Counted from the stretch's first letter, positions 28,401 to 43,400 are shown. The stretch: 60,000 nucleotides of DNA from Antedon mediterranea (GCF_964355755.1 NC_092675.1:18244912-18304911), one strand, 5' to 3'. Program-made: numbers and translations. Notes: generated by a model from the letters alone, not told the origin.

Positions 28401-31400
28401 AAAATCGGCTGTAAATATTGAGGCAAAACAAGGTCCGATCGCCGTCCGCACGTATGGTCTAATAAGTAGGCCTAGTTTACTCTCCAAAAAATTGTATACT
28501 GCATCAAGCAAGTAGACCGGTAGTAGGAAGGAGACCTAGCCTAGCCTAGCCGATCCGGCCCAGTTAAAAATTGAGCTAGCTAGTGTAGTAGACCCTATGC
28601 GAATTGATACTACCAGGCCTTTTACTATAGGCTACACTTGTTAAAATTAGCAATACTGTACTTATGTTTACAAATATTCCAACTCTCTCATTCGAGCTAT
28701 ATTATCTATACCATTCCGGTAGGTTGAGTCGACCTTCAATCAAATACTGTACATCGTTCATGTTGTGATATAGACGGGGTATACTCGACCCGACCAGTTT
28801 GGTATTGTATACTGTATCTGCTTATCACGTGACGATGCCAGGCATGGGCAGAGAGAGCACGTGTATCGTCGTCTCGCTCTCCTCGCTCAGCAGGAATGTA
28901 TACGTTACGCTTCATTGATTTTGAAGGCTTTCCCTAAGTCAGTGCGAAAATCGGCAAACGTAAAGTGCAAACTTATCTAATTTTTCACTGTTTTGATGGA
29001 TTTTCATAGAAAATTGATTTTATAAATGGGAAGACCGACTAAAATTACATCAGATAAGTATAATTTTACAAAAGTAATTGATATGGTTATTGATAACGAG
29101 TCGTCGGAAGATTGACCATTTCACGAATTTCGTATTCTGTAACCACAGTGTGATTTTGCCGTAGCTGCACTTGTAATCTGGCCTCATTTCACAGCCTTCG
29201 TTCTGCTTCACTGGGCGCTTATATAAATTGAAACTTTTACCGTTCAAGAGACAAACAAATATATTTTACATTTTTTACTATTCATTTTAAACCCGGAACC
29301 CCCCTTTAAAAGACACATTTATCTGAAGATGCAAGGTTTTTTTGGGGGCTTTAAAAAAATTGTTTTCATAAATTGTTGTATTATAATACTAGTAATAATG
29401 TAATCACTATTATGATTTGGAGGAGGTTTTTACAAGGCTTTTGTAGGTTTACGCAGAATACTGTACTAATTAAAATATTGGAAAAATAATTGTACTAAAC
29501 AATGTTGATTAATATTAGTTTGTATTAAATGTCATACTAACTTTAATAAGTTGTAAGATATTGACATATTCCATCAACATGAAAATGTCTATGTCTTCAT
29601 TTTGAGCCTAATTTTCTCCATACTAACAATTCTGACATAAATTCAAAAACTTCACATCACAAGCTAGAATCTTTGACACGGGACAAGGCACTAGTTGTTG
29701 TAATCATGCCCATGTGTTATTATAAATGTTCTGTCCACTAATACTAGGTCAGTGCATATTAATTAACAACATTACGTTTTTATCATAAACCCAGGAAATG
29801 TGATAGAATTAGTGCACATAACACAATGGTACAGATGGAGGAATAATCATTACACATGTCTTAATTTAAAAAGAAAATTAACAGATATTATTAAATGTGA
29901 CAATTGATTTTTTAATGATTTTCAACAAGATTATTAAAAGAAAATAATGAGTGGTATTTATTCAAATAAACTTTGTACATACTAGAAAATATTTAGTGAA
30001 GCTATAAACCTAACATAAATTTTTCAACAAAAAATGTTATATTGGTAGATTGAAAATTAAATATGTTCATAATTTATATAATTTTCATCCATATAATTTA
30101 GTGTTTAGGTTTACCCAAATACTATTATTTGCCTGATTAAAAATTAAATATTCATGTTTTTTTATTTCCAAGCATTTAAGTTAGTGTTATACTACCAAAT
30201 ACTATACTTTGTAGTTTTAGCAAACCTCAGGAATTACTCAAATAATTCCTGTTTAAAAATTGTTTTTTCATAGCACTTAGGCATGATTGACTCCATTTCC
30301 AATAAAAAGGGTAAAGTGGCGTCAGAAGTACATATTTAAGATGGGTACTTGCAATTTTGGAGGTTTCTAAATTAACTAAGATGTCATCTTTATCTGTATT
30401 AACCCTAATCAAACACAACCCAGTTTATTTTGTACACATATACAGTAGTAGCATTTATATTCCATAGGGTGTACAATGTACAGTATGACTTGCCTATATT
30501 TTTAGATATAATTTGAAGTACAGTAGTATACAGTACTTCTAGTTGCCATTTCTAATCTAATATCTTGCTTTAATATAGTTTAAATCTTGAGGTAGTTGGA
30601 TAAAATTTGATGACTAGAAGGTTGTATGTTAATTAAGTTAATTAATACATATTATATGAAAAACAATTAAAGTAGGAGCTTTAAAACAGTTAGTTTTTAT
30701 GCATAGACTTTTTACTTTTTTTAGGTTTTTAGGAATCCAAAAATTACGATTATTTTCTAGCAATTAAAAACAAAAAAACAATTTTAAATGCATTAGTTTC
30801 TGTGCTCAAAATGTGTTTTAATTTTCAAAATATCCAATATTTGTTCATTTCCACCAGTCACATGCAATAATGTTCTAACCATTATAGACCCTTTGATCAA
30901 TAATTGATCACTTAAATTTTCGTTTATCTCAACTTACCACAAAGTGTCATCCAATAAATTTATAATCGCCAAGTTTTAAAAAAGATAATAATCTAACGAA
31001 GAAAGTTTATTTAAAAGAATTATGCCAATTTACCTGTTATTTTTGCGGTAGCCCCATCATGAATTGAGCATTACCTTTGGGATTTCAGATATTAACTGTG
31101 GACATATGTTTAGATGTGAAGGGGCATTCAACTTCCCCTTTTTATATGAAGCAGGTGTCTTTGTCAGATTTCTTGGCCTGATATTTTGCTGTTTGAATTC
31201 AACGCATTTTTGACCTCTGTTTTTAAAATTGAAATATTAAAAAGAAATTGTAATATATAATTTTTTTTTATGAATCTTTTTTTTTACAAGAAAGAAATTA
31301 TCTGTTTTTTTTTTTTTTCAAATTTGTCACTGTATTCTTATACCATTAATTACACAATGAGAAGCATAAAAACCTGCTTTATTATATAACTACTGTATAT

Positions 31401-34400
31401 ATTATTTATTTTACTTGATCAACATCATTTTTCTTTTATTTTTGGTGTTTATAATCAAATTATGCTGTCGTTTGTCCTGTGTTTGCTTGTTTGCTTGTTT
31501 GTTTGTTTGCTTGGGTATAAGCCTGGAAATTTGATCCTTTAATTTTAAATTGGCCAGTTAAAATATGAATGTCCTTGTGTTGCTAAATCTTGCAAAAAGA
31601 TCTGTCCATGTTTATAAAAAATATGACATCACTAAGGAAAAGATAATATTCTTGTTTTTTATTTGCCGTTTAAAAGGAAATAATTGCGCATGATTTGGTA
31701 ATTACAAATTTGATAATTTAATGTTTTTAAATGATAGCAATGCATATTAATGTTATCAATAATGCAATATTCCAATAATTTTCGTTAAAACTATTTTTTT
31801 TACAGCTTTAAAGTGTAAATTAGAAATACTCGCTTTAAACATCAACAAATCATTATTTTATTAGTAAAAAGGTTCATCTGGATCACTGTATAGTATATTA
31901 AATAGTAAATTTTCTTTTGGATGATCCAAAGTCGAATAAAATTCGTAAACTTACGTTTTTTACTCTAGCTTTCGCTGGTCAATGACGCAGCTAAATCATG
32001 AGTGATTCTCTGTGACTTGGACTTGTTACCATTAGATCTCGTATATGATATAGCGCCAAAAGGTATGTTGACGACATATTAGCTCTCATTCCAGAAGGAT
32101 CAGCGGAACCTCTTAACTCACACTTAAACACAATTGACAAAACAGGTAACTGAGCATATGTCTAACAATACATTACCTTTCTTAGACATCATAATTACAC
32201 TGAACAATGGAGACCTGACGACGACAGTTTACAGAAAAAAGACCCACACAGACCAATAATTAAATTTTCACTCCTGCCATCCATTGGAACATAAGTTAAG
32301 TGTGGTTAACACTCTGGTTGACAGATGTGAAAAAGTTGTCACGAAAAAGCATATATAGGAGAAACAGCCAGAACCTTATCCACAAGGATAAAAGAACACA
32401 AAGCAGATTTCACTTCACATTGTACAGGGATCCTAACACGTTCAGCCAGAAATTCAGCTTCAGAAATTGTTCACAACTCAGCCATCACCGATCACATGAC
32501 CACTCACACTCATTTACCAAATTGGAACGTAAAAATACTGGGCACAGAATCGTCATGGAAAGACAGGAAAATAAAAGAATCAATAAAAATAAGAAAACAT
32601 GGTAACACTATGAACAGAGACGACGGTGGTTTGGAACTCCCAAAATTGTACAACAACTTACTAAAGAGGAGGCACCGACAATCCCATTTGGGAAAACCTG
32701 AACGATCTATAGATGGCGCTATACCATATACGAGATCTAATGGTAACAAGTCCAAGTCACAGAGACTCACTCATGATTAAGCTGCGTCGTTGACCAGCGA
32801 AAGCTAAAGTAAAAAACGTAGGTTTACGAATTTTATTCGACTTTGGATCATCCAAAAGAAAATTTACTATTTAATATACAAATCATTATTATCGGAGTTT
32901 ATATTGTTTTATTTATTTGTTTTATTTCACCCATCAGCGAGTAACTCGCCAATTACAGGATGGATTTAATAATTGCTTATTAAAACTAAGTCTCATTTGA
33001 GGCTTTGGGAGTGGAGTTGAAAGTGTTACAACTCTGGCATTAGGTCAGGATTGAACCCCAGATCTCGGATCTTGCCAGATTACAAGGCAAGTTGTAGCAA
33101 GTTTCAAGTTTCAATTTATTTATCAAACACAAAAAGTAAAACAGGTGATAAAATAAGAAGCATTGTAAACGAAAAGAAGACCAATAAGAGCATAGCTTGT
33201 AACAGATGGTCACTACACGCTGTTACACCATCAAACTTTATGTGACAAAAAAATGTGATGTGCCCATACATAGATATGATGATGTCATATCACTACCATC
33301 TTTGGTCATATCACTACCATATTTGGGTACATCACACTTTTTTGTCAAACTGGTTTGATAGTGTAGACAGAGCTTTATATTCCTCATTTGACAGATTCTG
33401 AAGTGAAAAACAGTCACACACAGTCACACACAGTCAACACAGATTCCCTGCAGAATAAATGATGTGTTTATTAATTTAATATATGTCAATAATAATAATT
33501 TGTCAGTAGAAACAAAGAAGTAAATGCAACATGTTAAATTGTAAGATTAAGCGAACCATTACAATTGAATTAAATATGGGTTTCAATGAACTTATTTAAA
33601 CTATTAAAATAACATTATTTGAACATTTTTTTAAATAGGAAAAGGAAAAAATATAGTATGAATGACAAATCATTTTATTACTTCAAGTTCAAGTTCATTC
33701 ATGAAGATTTTGAAAGGAGATAAAAACATTATGGTCAGAAATCATTCCTAAAAATGGCATTGACTTGTCCTACTAATAGCACCTGCTGTGGCTATCTTCA
33801 TCAATTGCTTCTTTTATTTGATTCCCATGGTACTTCACAGCCCTTTCTATCTTTTTTCGTTTGTATTGTGACACAAATCCGAACCCTTTGAGACGCCTGT
33901 CTATTTCGTAGCACAAGAAACTCCTCGTGAATGACAACTCATTAACCAAATTAAACCCTTCTCCCTTCTATAGAAGCATTCAAAAACATAATTTAATTAT
34001 TACATTTTTAAAAATGTAATCCTATTTGTTTAGACATTTAATTTTTTAGTTATCTGTCAAATTAGATAATTGTGGTAAGTGTTTAAATTCGACAGTAGTT
34101 TGACTGCAGTGTTCAAACCTGTTTTGAAAATGTTTCAACATGTTCACAGGTCGCAATGTCAACTGAAGTATTTTCAATCATAATTGTATTGTTTTTAGCT
34201 AGTGACAAGTTGTTCTTGTGTAGCATCTTGCTGTCTACCCAAAGGATTCGCTATTCCCGTGATTCACAGGGTAACTTGATGCTACCAGAAGGGGGTTACT
34301 TCCCAGGAGATCTTGCCGGAACCTTTCTGTAAAAAAAATCTGAAATGACTCCTTTGGCGCTATTCTGTTGACAGAAACACTAATTATTTCTGTGAATTAA

Positions 34401-37400
34401 TTGAAAATTTGTTTGACTTGAAGTGTGTTATAGGCATGCATCTGTTGTAGTAATTATGTTAGAAAAAGAAGCATTTAATGAGACATACTATTTCAGAAGA
34501 AAAGTTTGTTAAACTTTGTTACATGCCAGCATTTTTATTATACTTAGGATTTAAAGCCCTATGTCTATTATGATGATATTTAATTGTGTACTTTAAAGTA
34601 GCCAAGTTTAGTACTAAATGTCATTTAGCCCTGCATCAATAAATTTAACCAATGGTTTTTATCCTGGTGGATATATATGTATGTCTTTTTCTATGTCTAC
34701 ATGTTGTACATTAGCAAAATGAAAGTTGATTGTCATATCTTTATTACTCTCTTGAAGTACTTCTATTGTGGAGAAAACTGTTATAATCTCATTTTCACTA
34801 TTTAAAAAAGATGTTTTTGGTCTTTTTTGTTTCAGTTTCTTTTACTTTGTGATTTCATTGAACTGAAAAAAAACTATGAAATGAAAGAGGATGCTTTTAA
34901 TAGCTTTTAGAAAGTTCATATTAGAGACAGGAATTTGTAGATTTGTGATGACTATTTTAAATGTCTTTATAACTTGAGTTATTAATTTAGTATCTGCACT
35001 ATACTTACTACTGCACATCCGCGTAAAAAAATCTTGACAAAGTTAGCAGAAATTTACAAGATGACAAGGACAAGATGTAATAATTGTTACTCATAGATCC
35101 AAAAGAATTAATGTAATTATATAAAAACGCATTTCTATGTTTAAAAGTAGAATATTTTAATCTTTTGATCTTGCCCTCACTCCATGAATTAGTGATACCC
35201 GTGTTTAGTGCATGTTTTTCTAATCTCTCTACTGATTTGTCGATGTACTATTCCCTTGGTTTACCCGCTTGCTAATTTTAGCAGATTATTGGGAAATCTC
35301 CTAGTTATAAGAGAGTCTAATCTTCTCCATTACATGTAACATATATCCTGACAAACATGGAAAACTTTCCTGATATTTCAATATCTAAGATAATAATTTT
35401 CGTATCTTGTAACACTCTTTGTCAATCACGAACGCATAATTTTACATGGAAATATTTAGGTTACAAACATTTTTCACTAATTGTATATTTCACTCTATTC
35501 AATATATATTTCTGTCAATCATACATTAATACATACAAACTGTGCTGCATTTTAAAATAAATTAACCATTGATCTTCTTGAGTCACAAGTTGTGTAAATG
35601 CTAGATGATCTGTAGGAACCAGACGGAGAAACATCCTCAGTCTAAACTTTATGTGGAAAAAAATGATATGACCATATATGGACATGATGATGTCATATCA
35701 CTACCATATTTGGCCATATCACTACCATATTTGGACACATGACACTTTTTTTGTCAAACTAGTTTGATAGAGTAAGCAGAGCAACATTATGCAAAGTAGC
35801 CCAGGTGGAGTGTTCAAACAAACCTCCCTTTTTTTACTGAAGCACCATTTTCAAACTAGCAGCAGATGTGATTGTAAATACAGTAGGCCTTGCTTGTGAA
35901 GATTTTATCCCCTTTTGTGGCAGCATGAACTGCCTGTAAAAACCTTGGTGACAAGTTTCTTGTGCTACATATTGTTTTGTTGGTGTTTGCGCATGTTATA
36001 TTGATATTTAGAAAAAAAATTATAATGAATCTTAATCTTTTAAAAAATTATGCCAAGTAGGCAAGTGGCATTTAAAAAGCAAAACAAACATTTGAATATA
36101 TTACATTACTGTTAAAGATAAAGACCTTGAAGTATCTTCCATGATTACGAAGTGATATGCCATTCCTATGGGAATATACATAGGAAGGGAATAATTTAAA
36201 AGGAAAATCGATGTTGGCCTATTGTTGAGTCATTTTAACACTATTGGATATTTTCTGTCATGAGGGGTTTAATTTTAAACAATTTTGATCGTAAGATCAA
36301 ATCTCTTTGCACATTTTATTTGTATCATCAAGTTTGGAAGTAACTATAATAGGCATTGAGAAGACAGTTATAAAGTTGGGGTGAAACTACAACAGACATT
36401 AGCGAAGACAGAATTATAGCGAATCATTTCCAAATTGAGTTAACTAGTGGCCATGGAATTTCAATGATTAAATTAAACAACCACAGCTCTGCCAAATATT
36501 TGTTTTTTGTAATATATAAATTTACAACAAAAGCATAATACACCCATCTGTATGAAAATATTGATTTTTGAAAAAAAAAAATTGGAAAAGGATAGCCACA
36601 AATCAACACTTCTGTGTATAATTAACATTAATATTACCTCTGACATGTCACTTGAATAATATGAATTTTTTTCAACCAAGGTTTATACTTCAAGTTGTAA
36701 TTTCATCAAATCATAACCAAATTGAGAAATACAAAATGACATGATAATTTTCTACTACTGTAATTCTAAAAAATTTTAGCAAAAAATAACGTCCTGATCA
36801 ATTCAATATCTGTCCAAAAATAAAACTTTTTTTCCTTGGTATATTCCCTACAGATTTCAAATCTGCAGGGTTTTCATGATTCATTTGTCTGCGGTTCCGC
36901 ATGGATTAATTTGTGCAGGCCTCTGTAAAACATGGCTTCAATCCATGTGACTGGCTCGAGAAATTTTGTTGGAACCTGATGGAGGCCTAGTTTTGATATG
37001 TTTTAACAGTAGGTCTGTGTGCTACTGTTCTTTTCCTAGCTGTTATAGTGACCATGTGCAAACTAAATAACACCATATCCTAAGAGCAACTGTTCAATGA
37101 AAGGAACTAAATTATGTTTTTTGTCTTTTTTTTTTTGAATAAAATATGTTGTGACACAGTACAGTAATGAAACAATGAAAGAAAATCAAACCTACTCGTT
37201 AAAAAAATATATTATATTTTCGACAAATCTTCTGTAGAAAATAATTAGTAATGTTATAAATGTTAATAATTTGTGAAGAAAATCATTTGAACCATTGATA
37301 TCACACACTGTTTATTCCTAGTTTTCATAAAGTTAATAATAATTGGATCAATGGAGACCTGGAAAGATCGGTGTTGTATAGACTAGAGAGTGAAAGTGAA

Positions 37401-40400
37401 AAGGAAACCGAACTAGCATGCTATAGGCATGGGTTCGATCCAGTCTACTATATTGATTGTATCCTAGGTAAGATGCTTTATCCTCATCGTCCATTGGATG
37501 GGATTTAAAGCAGTTGGTCTTGTGTAGATACATTGAATGTTCGTTCAAAGAACCTACACTATTCGGAAAGAGCAGGAGATCGTCTCTTGGTGTGATAATC
37601 ATATGAGTATGCGCTGCACTGTTAACTGTCATTGGTTCGTAGAGGGCCTAATCCGGATTTCCTCAGTTTTCAGTTAAACTTGAGGATGATAATAATACCT
37701 TTATCTAATATTTTTAGCTGTAAAACCATGACAGTTTTTATCTGTTCAAATTTCAGGGGAGAATTCAAGAGCGTTCCAGCTGACCCAGACCCCTTTTAAA
37801 TTTCACAAATTTTAATGCAAAAAATAGGATATAAAATTAAGTTCAGCACTTCATTTCTCTACTTCTGGACTTTAGACACTCCCCCTGCTATTTCAACATC
37901 CTGGATCTGCCACTGAATGTTTTAATGTACATTCCTTTTCCCTAAAATGTTTTGCAAAACATTCTTTCACTAAACATTGATAATAGCTTGCATTATATTT
38001 CATACCCAATTTCATAGTCAATTAGGTAAAGGTAGACGTACCCTGTCTCAGAGACACTTGGGTCCTGCTTTGACAGAGCTTTTGTTAAATGGTTGAAGGC
38101 TGTTCATGTTCTAGTCAAATTAATGTCAAACTGTCATTCCCCATGAGCCCAGTTTGTGGCAAGTTCACTGAATAGTAATGTTCTACAAATTTGTTTATCT
38201 TTTTACATACCAGGTACACATTTTTACACACCTTTTAGTCACTGTGGAATTAAAGATATATTGTCTTCCTGAAAAAATAATTTAAAAAAAACGTTATTTG
38301 TTGAATTGGCCATTTTTAAGAATCATTCACTTTGAACAATAATTTGATTTTAAAAATCTGATTCTCCTCAATTCTGTTGAAGTACTGGTTATTTGATAGA
38401 AATGTGTTTTTAAAATGCTCTTTAACAATTTACCAGACTTTATTTATACTTAGTAAATAATATATAACACCTAACTAAACTACTATATATTTAAGTAATA
38501 TTGGATACCGGTTTATCTTTTTATTGGCAGAAAGCTCAGTGCAATAGGACAGTACAATGCATAGGTTTACCAGGAGCACCAGGCAAACCTGGTATGGTTG
38601 TAAGTATAGCTTTATGAATGATCTTTTTATATTAAGAAAATTATTGTTAAAATTGTTTGAGATTTTAATGTACTAAAGAGGTTGTAAAGCATGATAATTA
38701 GGCATATTGGACATTATGTATACTAAAAAGAAAGAGAGAAAACTAATAATAAATAAAAAAAAAATCTCTATTTAATGATGTCTTTAACTTTCCTTCTTTT
38801 AGGGTTCAAGAGGTTCCAGAGGATTCCCAGGTTTTCCGGTTTGTGCATCCTTCCAGACATTCTCAATCATACGCAGCAAACTTTTTACTATATACTACCC
38901 TTTTTTGACTTGCATGTCGTTCTTTATAAATTCTATTTAGTATGTATGAAATATAGTACCCATAAAAATGTTCCAGGTGTTTAATTCAGAGAGAGTTTTA
39001 AATAAATAAATATAAGTGTTGACTGATCTCTTAAAATGAAACACGATTCTGCTTTTGTTGTTTAAAGAAATGTTGAACTGATTTTAAGTGTTTGCATTAG
39101 ATAGCATTTATCATCTATATGTATTTTAAGTTGTTGGTTTTCTGATGCCTTTACATTTAAAATCTTTAACATGTGTTGTATTCTTTTATTTATTGTTCAT
39201 TATAAAATTATTTATTGTTTTTTTGTCTTTTTTCAGGGTCCAATAGGCGGAGATGTAAGTAAATATTTCTAGATATTTTATTTAAAATTCGAGTAGCCTC
39301 TTCATTCAAAAGTGAGGAAAGTGACAAAAATAGAGAGTAAAACTGTGATATTTGTTGATGTATGACTAGGCACTGCTGTGACTATTTGTTTGAGATTAAG
39401 CTCAGATTGTGTTGAGTCCAATTCATGAACATATCCACCATGTATTCAGTACAAAATTATGTGAAAATCTTCTATATGATTTACAGTAGTAGCCTACTCC
39501 TACTTGAATGCAAATACAAATAATTTATTGTTATTAACTGCTATTTATTATATCCATTCCTAATAACTTGTTTTTCTTTTATCTTGTAGGGTCCTCCAGG
39601 ATTTCCAGGGTCTATCGGATTACCAGTAAGTACAGTATTTAACATTCATTTTATATTTATGTATTTATATTTTCTAATTCTTAATTAACTAATTAATTTT
39701 GTAATTTTTATGTTAAATTGGATCTATCAATTAAGCCAATTTTATGTTACCAAACAATACTCACAGTAGTTATATTAACTTTGTAAAAAGAAACATTATA
39801 GAACAAAATTATTGGTATACATTCAAATACTAATTGAATGATTGTTAAATCTATTAACCTGCCCTGAAGTAAAAAAATGATTTCAATAATAGATTGTGTG
39901 ATTAGATGTTTAGTTTAAATAGTTTGTATACTATTTGAAATGTACTGATATTTGTGTGTAGAGCCAGGGCCGCTAACTAGATGTTTGGAGAGGACGTTTC
40001 TTATTTCTTGTCTTATTTCCCTCGTGATCAAAGCTGTCATGAATATAGACCTTAATAATCTCTGTATGATGACAAGTAACATAAACCAATGCCCTAACTG
40101 TTTTCAGAAATTGAACAAAACATGCTTGGGAAAATTGAAATAATCTGCTGATTTCCACTACAAAACGTTGAATAATAGAACAGGACACAAATGAAAAAGT
40201 AATGACATAGGATTAAATAAAATTTGAAAAAAAATAAAAAAAGTATCTTGTTGTTGATCATTTTACTATTTCTGTTTCTCCTCCTCACAGGGAAAAGATG
40301 GTATAAATGGATCGGCTGGTGAAATGGGTGAAAAGGGTCCAAAGGTAAATTTATATTTTTATCTGTAGGCCAGAAATACCTTGAATATACCTTGAACCGT

Positions 40401-43400
40401 AGGACTTTGAGAACTTTGGCCCTCCATTGTCATCAATGAGAACTCCTCAGTAGCATATGGGCGAAACTTGAGATGGTGGTCAGACCATAACTTTGCAATG
40501 CCGGTTTTGAACTTGTTAATCGTTGGTTCCGTCACAATATGGTTTGGTAGCGAGTTCCAATCATTTATAACTCTAACTGCATATGCTCTTTTTCTAATGT
40601 TTTTATTATATTTGGATTTCGATACCTTAAAAACATTCCCCCTGGTTTGCTGGTATTTAGATCTTTGAAATAATTTTCCTGCCTCGATATTATCAAATTT
40701 ATGAAAGATTTTAAAAGTTTGAATTAAATCCATTCTTTTCTTTCTAAAGGCTAAGATAGGCAAATCCAATAACTTCAATCTCTCTGCATATGGCTTACTC
40801 CTCAATTCAGACACTAACCTTGTGGATCTCTGTTGGACTTTTTCTAAAGGATTGTAATCTTTCTGACACAGTGGTGTCCATAAACTACCACCATATTCCA
40901 ATATAGGTCTGATCATAGATTTGTACAGATACATATAACTCATACTATCAAGAAATGTATCTTCACAGATTTTTAAACGAAAAGAAAGATTAAAATACAT
41001 GTTATTAATCTGGATTTTTTATGATTTTATGGTATTCTATTTCATATTATATCTTTTTAAGATTATATATTTTAACAATTAAGTTTTATTTACCATAGGG
41101 AGACAAAGGAGAAGATGGAAAATCAGGTCCTATGGTAAGCATAACACTACAATATAATAGAACTCTTAGCAGGCAATATCTGTATAAAAATAATAATGGT
41201 TGACATTTATATAGCCTTACAAATGTTTCTGAACACTTTACATCATACTTATATAGCTCTTTATACAAGTGTCAAAGTTCAGTTGACTAAATATATAATA
41301 ACTTTCATCACCCTTAATAATAAGATGATAGAAAAAAATTAGTGTTATAAAACTTACTTTAAAATGAATCAAAAGAGGTTGAAAGTTTGACAAATTGTTG
41401 GAGATCTTTCCAAAAAGAGGATAAAAAAATAGCAATGATTTGACAAGAAGATGGAACACATCGAGGCACAAGTTGGGTGATATTAGATGTATGAGAAAAG
41501 AATAAAGCATTAAATCAAAGAATCTCTACATGTCGAACTGCCACCAAGAGGCGCACATTTGTCTGTCAACAACAATAATAAATAATAAATGGTTTTGTTT
41601 TTACAAGTGATGATTAACATTTACATCATTTACATTAATAGGGACCTCCTGGCTCACTTGAGCTTCAGTTAAAGGGTGAACCTGGTGAGCCTGGCCTACC
41701 TGGACTCAAGGGAGACCTAGGTATTGGAAAGATGGGCCCACCTGGAAAACCAGGTGCACCAGGATTACAAGTAAGTATTATTTAATTTCCTAGGATCTGT
41801 ATTATCATTAAATCATGTAATGCTTTTCTAGGTTCAATGTGTTTACATTACAGAGTAGCTTTTGCTGTTCTTTCCTACTTCTGTTTCTATAAATAATATT
41901 TATATTTAATGATCCAGCACTCGGAAACAAATAGAAGAATTGGAAATAATGCTAATATATAATAATAAATGATTAGTTTTGCCTCAGCTGATATTTTGAT
42001 ATTATGTACCAAACATTTCTATGTTGATGTGTGCCTATATGATGTTGTGGTTTGTGGATTAGTCCATTATTGTAAAAGAATATGCAAAGAACTTTTTGTA
42101 TTATACAAGTGAGAGCTAGGAGAGCACAGATTGTTGTCGGTTTATCCAGGTAAATATTCTGTATCTTTAGTTTATATGCTAAAATTTAAATAAATAAATA
42201 TAATATCCTTAATAACTATTAAAATTCTATTTTACAGGGATCAGATGGAGCACCAGGAAAGCCAGTAAGTGTAGAATATTTTAGACTTATTAAATATCAT
42301 TGCATGTAATACTAGTGATATGCTAGGAAGAAAAGAATCATTATCAAAAGACAGTAATATAAAATAAATATCTTGGATTGACCATAGAAAGCACCTCAAT
42401 CTCAACACGTTTCTCCCTCCCCCATGCATTTAAACATTTAGAAGAAAAATAGACCTAAAATATCAATTTATTTATTATTGTATAAATATATAAATAATAA
42501 ATGCGGTACATTTCATTTCGAAATCTGAGCTGCACTGACGAGATCTAATACGATCGAAACAGTACTGTCTGCAGATTGGATAAATAATAAATGTATAAAT
42601 TTAACCAGGGCCCGGGTATACTCGATCTCATTGGCATGTATGAAGTAAGGATTTAATTAGCACCATTTCAACAGAACTAATTGTTCTTTATTTGGATTGT
42701 TAATTGATAACTTATTAAATACATCAATTATCAATTTGTAATATTAATGAATCATATTAACTTTAATTAACATCCTTCCTTATTGTATAGAACTTTTGAG
42801 GAGGTCACCACACAGGGCTCTCTCCTTTTTTCAAAGATTAGATTTAATATGTTGAAAGTGGTCATTATCACCCTTTAGTTCAATTATATTGTTTGTTAGA
42901 TCCAGATGTATTACTGTCTTATTTTAATGCTACTTATGATATGCACATGATGATTGAAAGTGAATGATACTATCTGCATTATCTTGTTGAAATGCTACAA
43001 TTTCTGCTTGTTGTCAAATTCATTAGCATTATTTTTTTTGCACGTTATACACATGCTTTATATGCTTGTAGCAAAAGGCAAATCTTTATAATTATACTTG
43101 GAGTATTGGGTCTCATTGGCATATAAAGGTTTTCTGATGCTTATGAGATATTTTATGATGATATAATATTCAAGCAATATTGGTACTATTAAAAAGTTGT
43201 GATTGGTAAATTACTTGCGGTGCACTTACGTTGCATTCAAGTAGTCCAATCAAGCTTTTAACTCCAGTTAAATTAATTTGTAATTTGCTCCAAGAGTCAC
43301 TATACAAAATAGTACTGCTATTTTACATTACATTAGTCACAAAGTCACGTTTGAAAAAGTTCACCATAGCATGATGCAAAGTTTGCTTAGAAACTGCATT

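Larger units (their letters stand above)
31893..32879 (+). mobile_element. Penelope-like retroelement with inverted terminal repeats, internally deleted
   Basis: A 987-bp unit between 166-bp inverted repeats (31893-32058 and 32714-32879). Inside are a reverse transcriptase remnant with [10 protein letters not shown] and a GIY-YIG endonuclease remnant with YIGET. That pairing defines Penelope-like elements, whose terminal repeats can be inverted. Most of the reverse transcriptase is missing and the two remnants are nearly fused, so this copy cannot move on its own. It lies in the sense direction in the long collagen intron 26885-38530. Confidence 0.9.
26885..38530 (+). other. Intron, 11.6 kb, rich in mobile elements
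   Basis: Contains the TA-flanked element 27720-29306, the Penelope-like element 31893-32879, the tRNA-like relic 33038, MITE copies 33216 and 35632, the SINE 37350 and the MITE relic 38253. The rest is AT-rich with nothing recognised. Confidence 0.8.
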
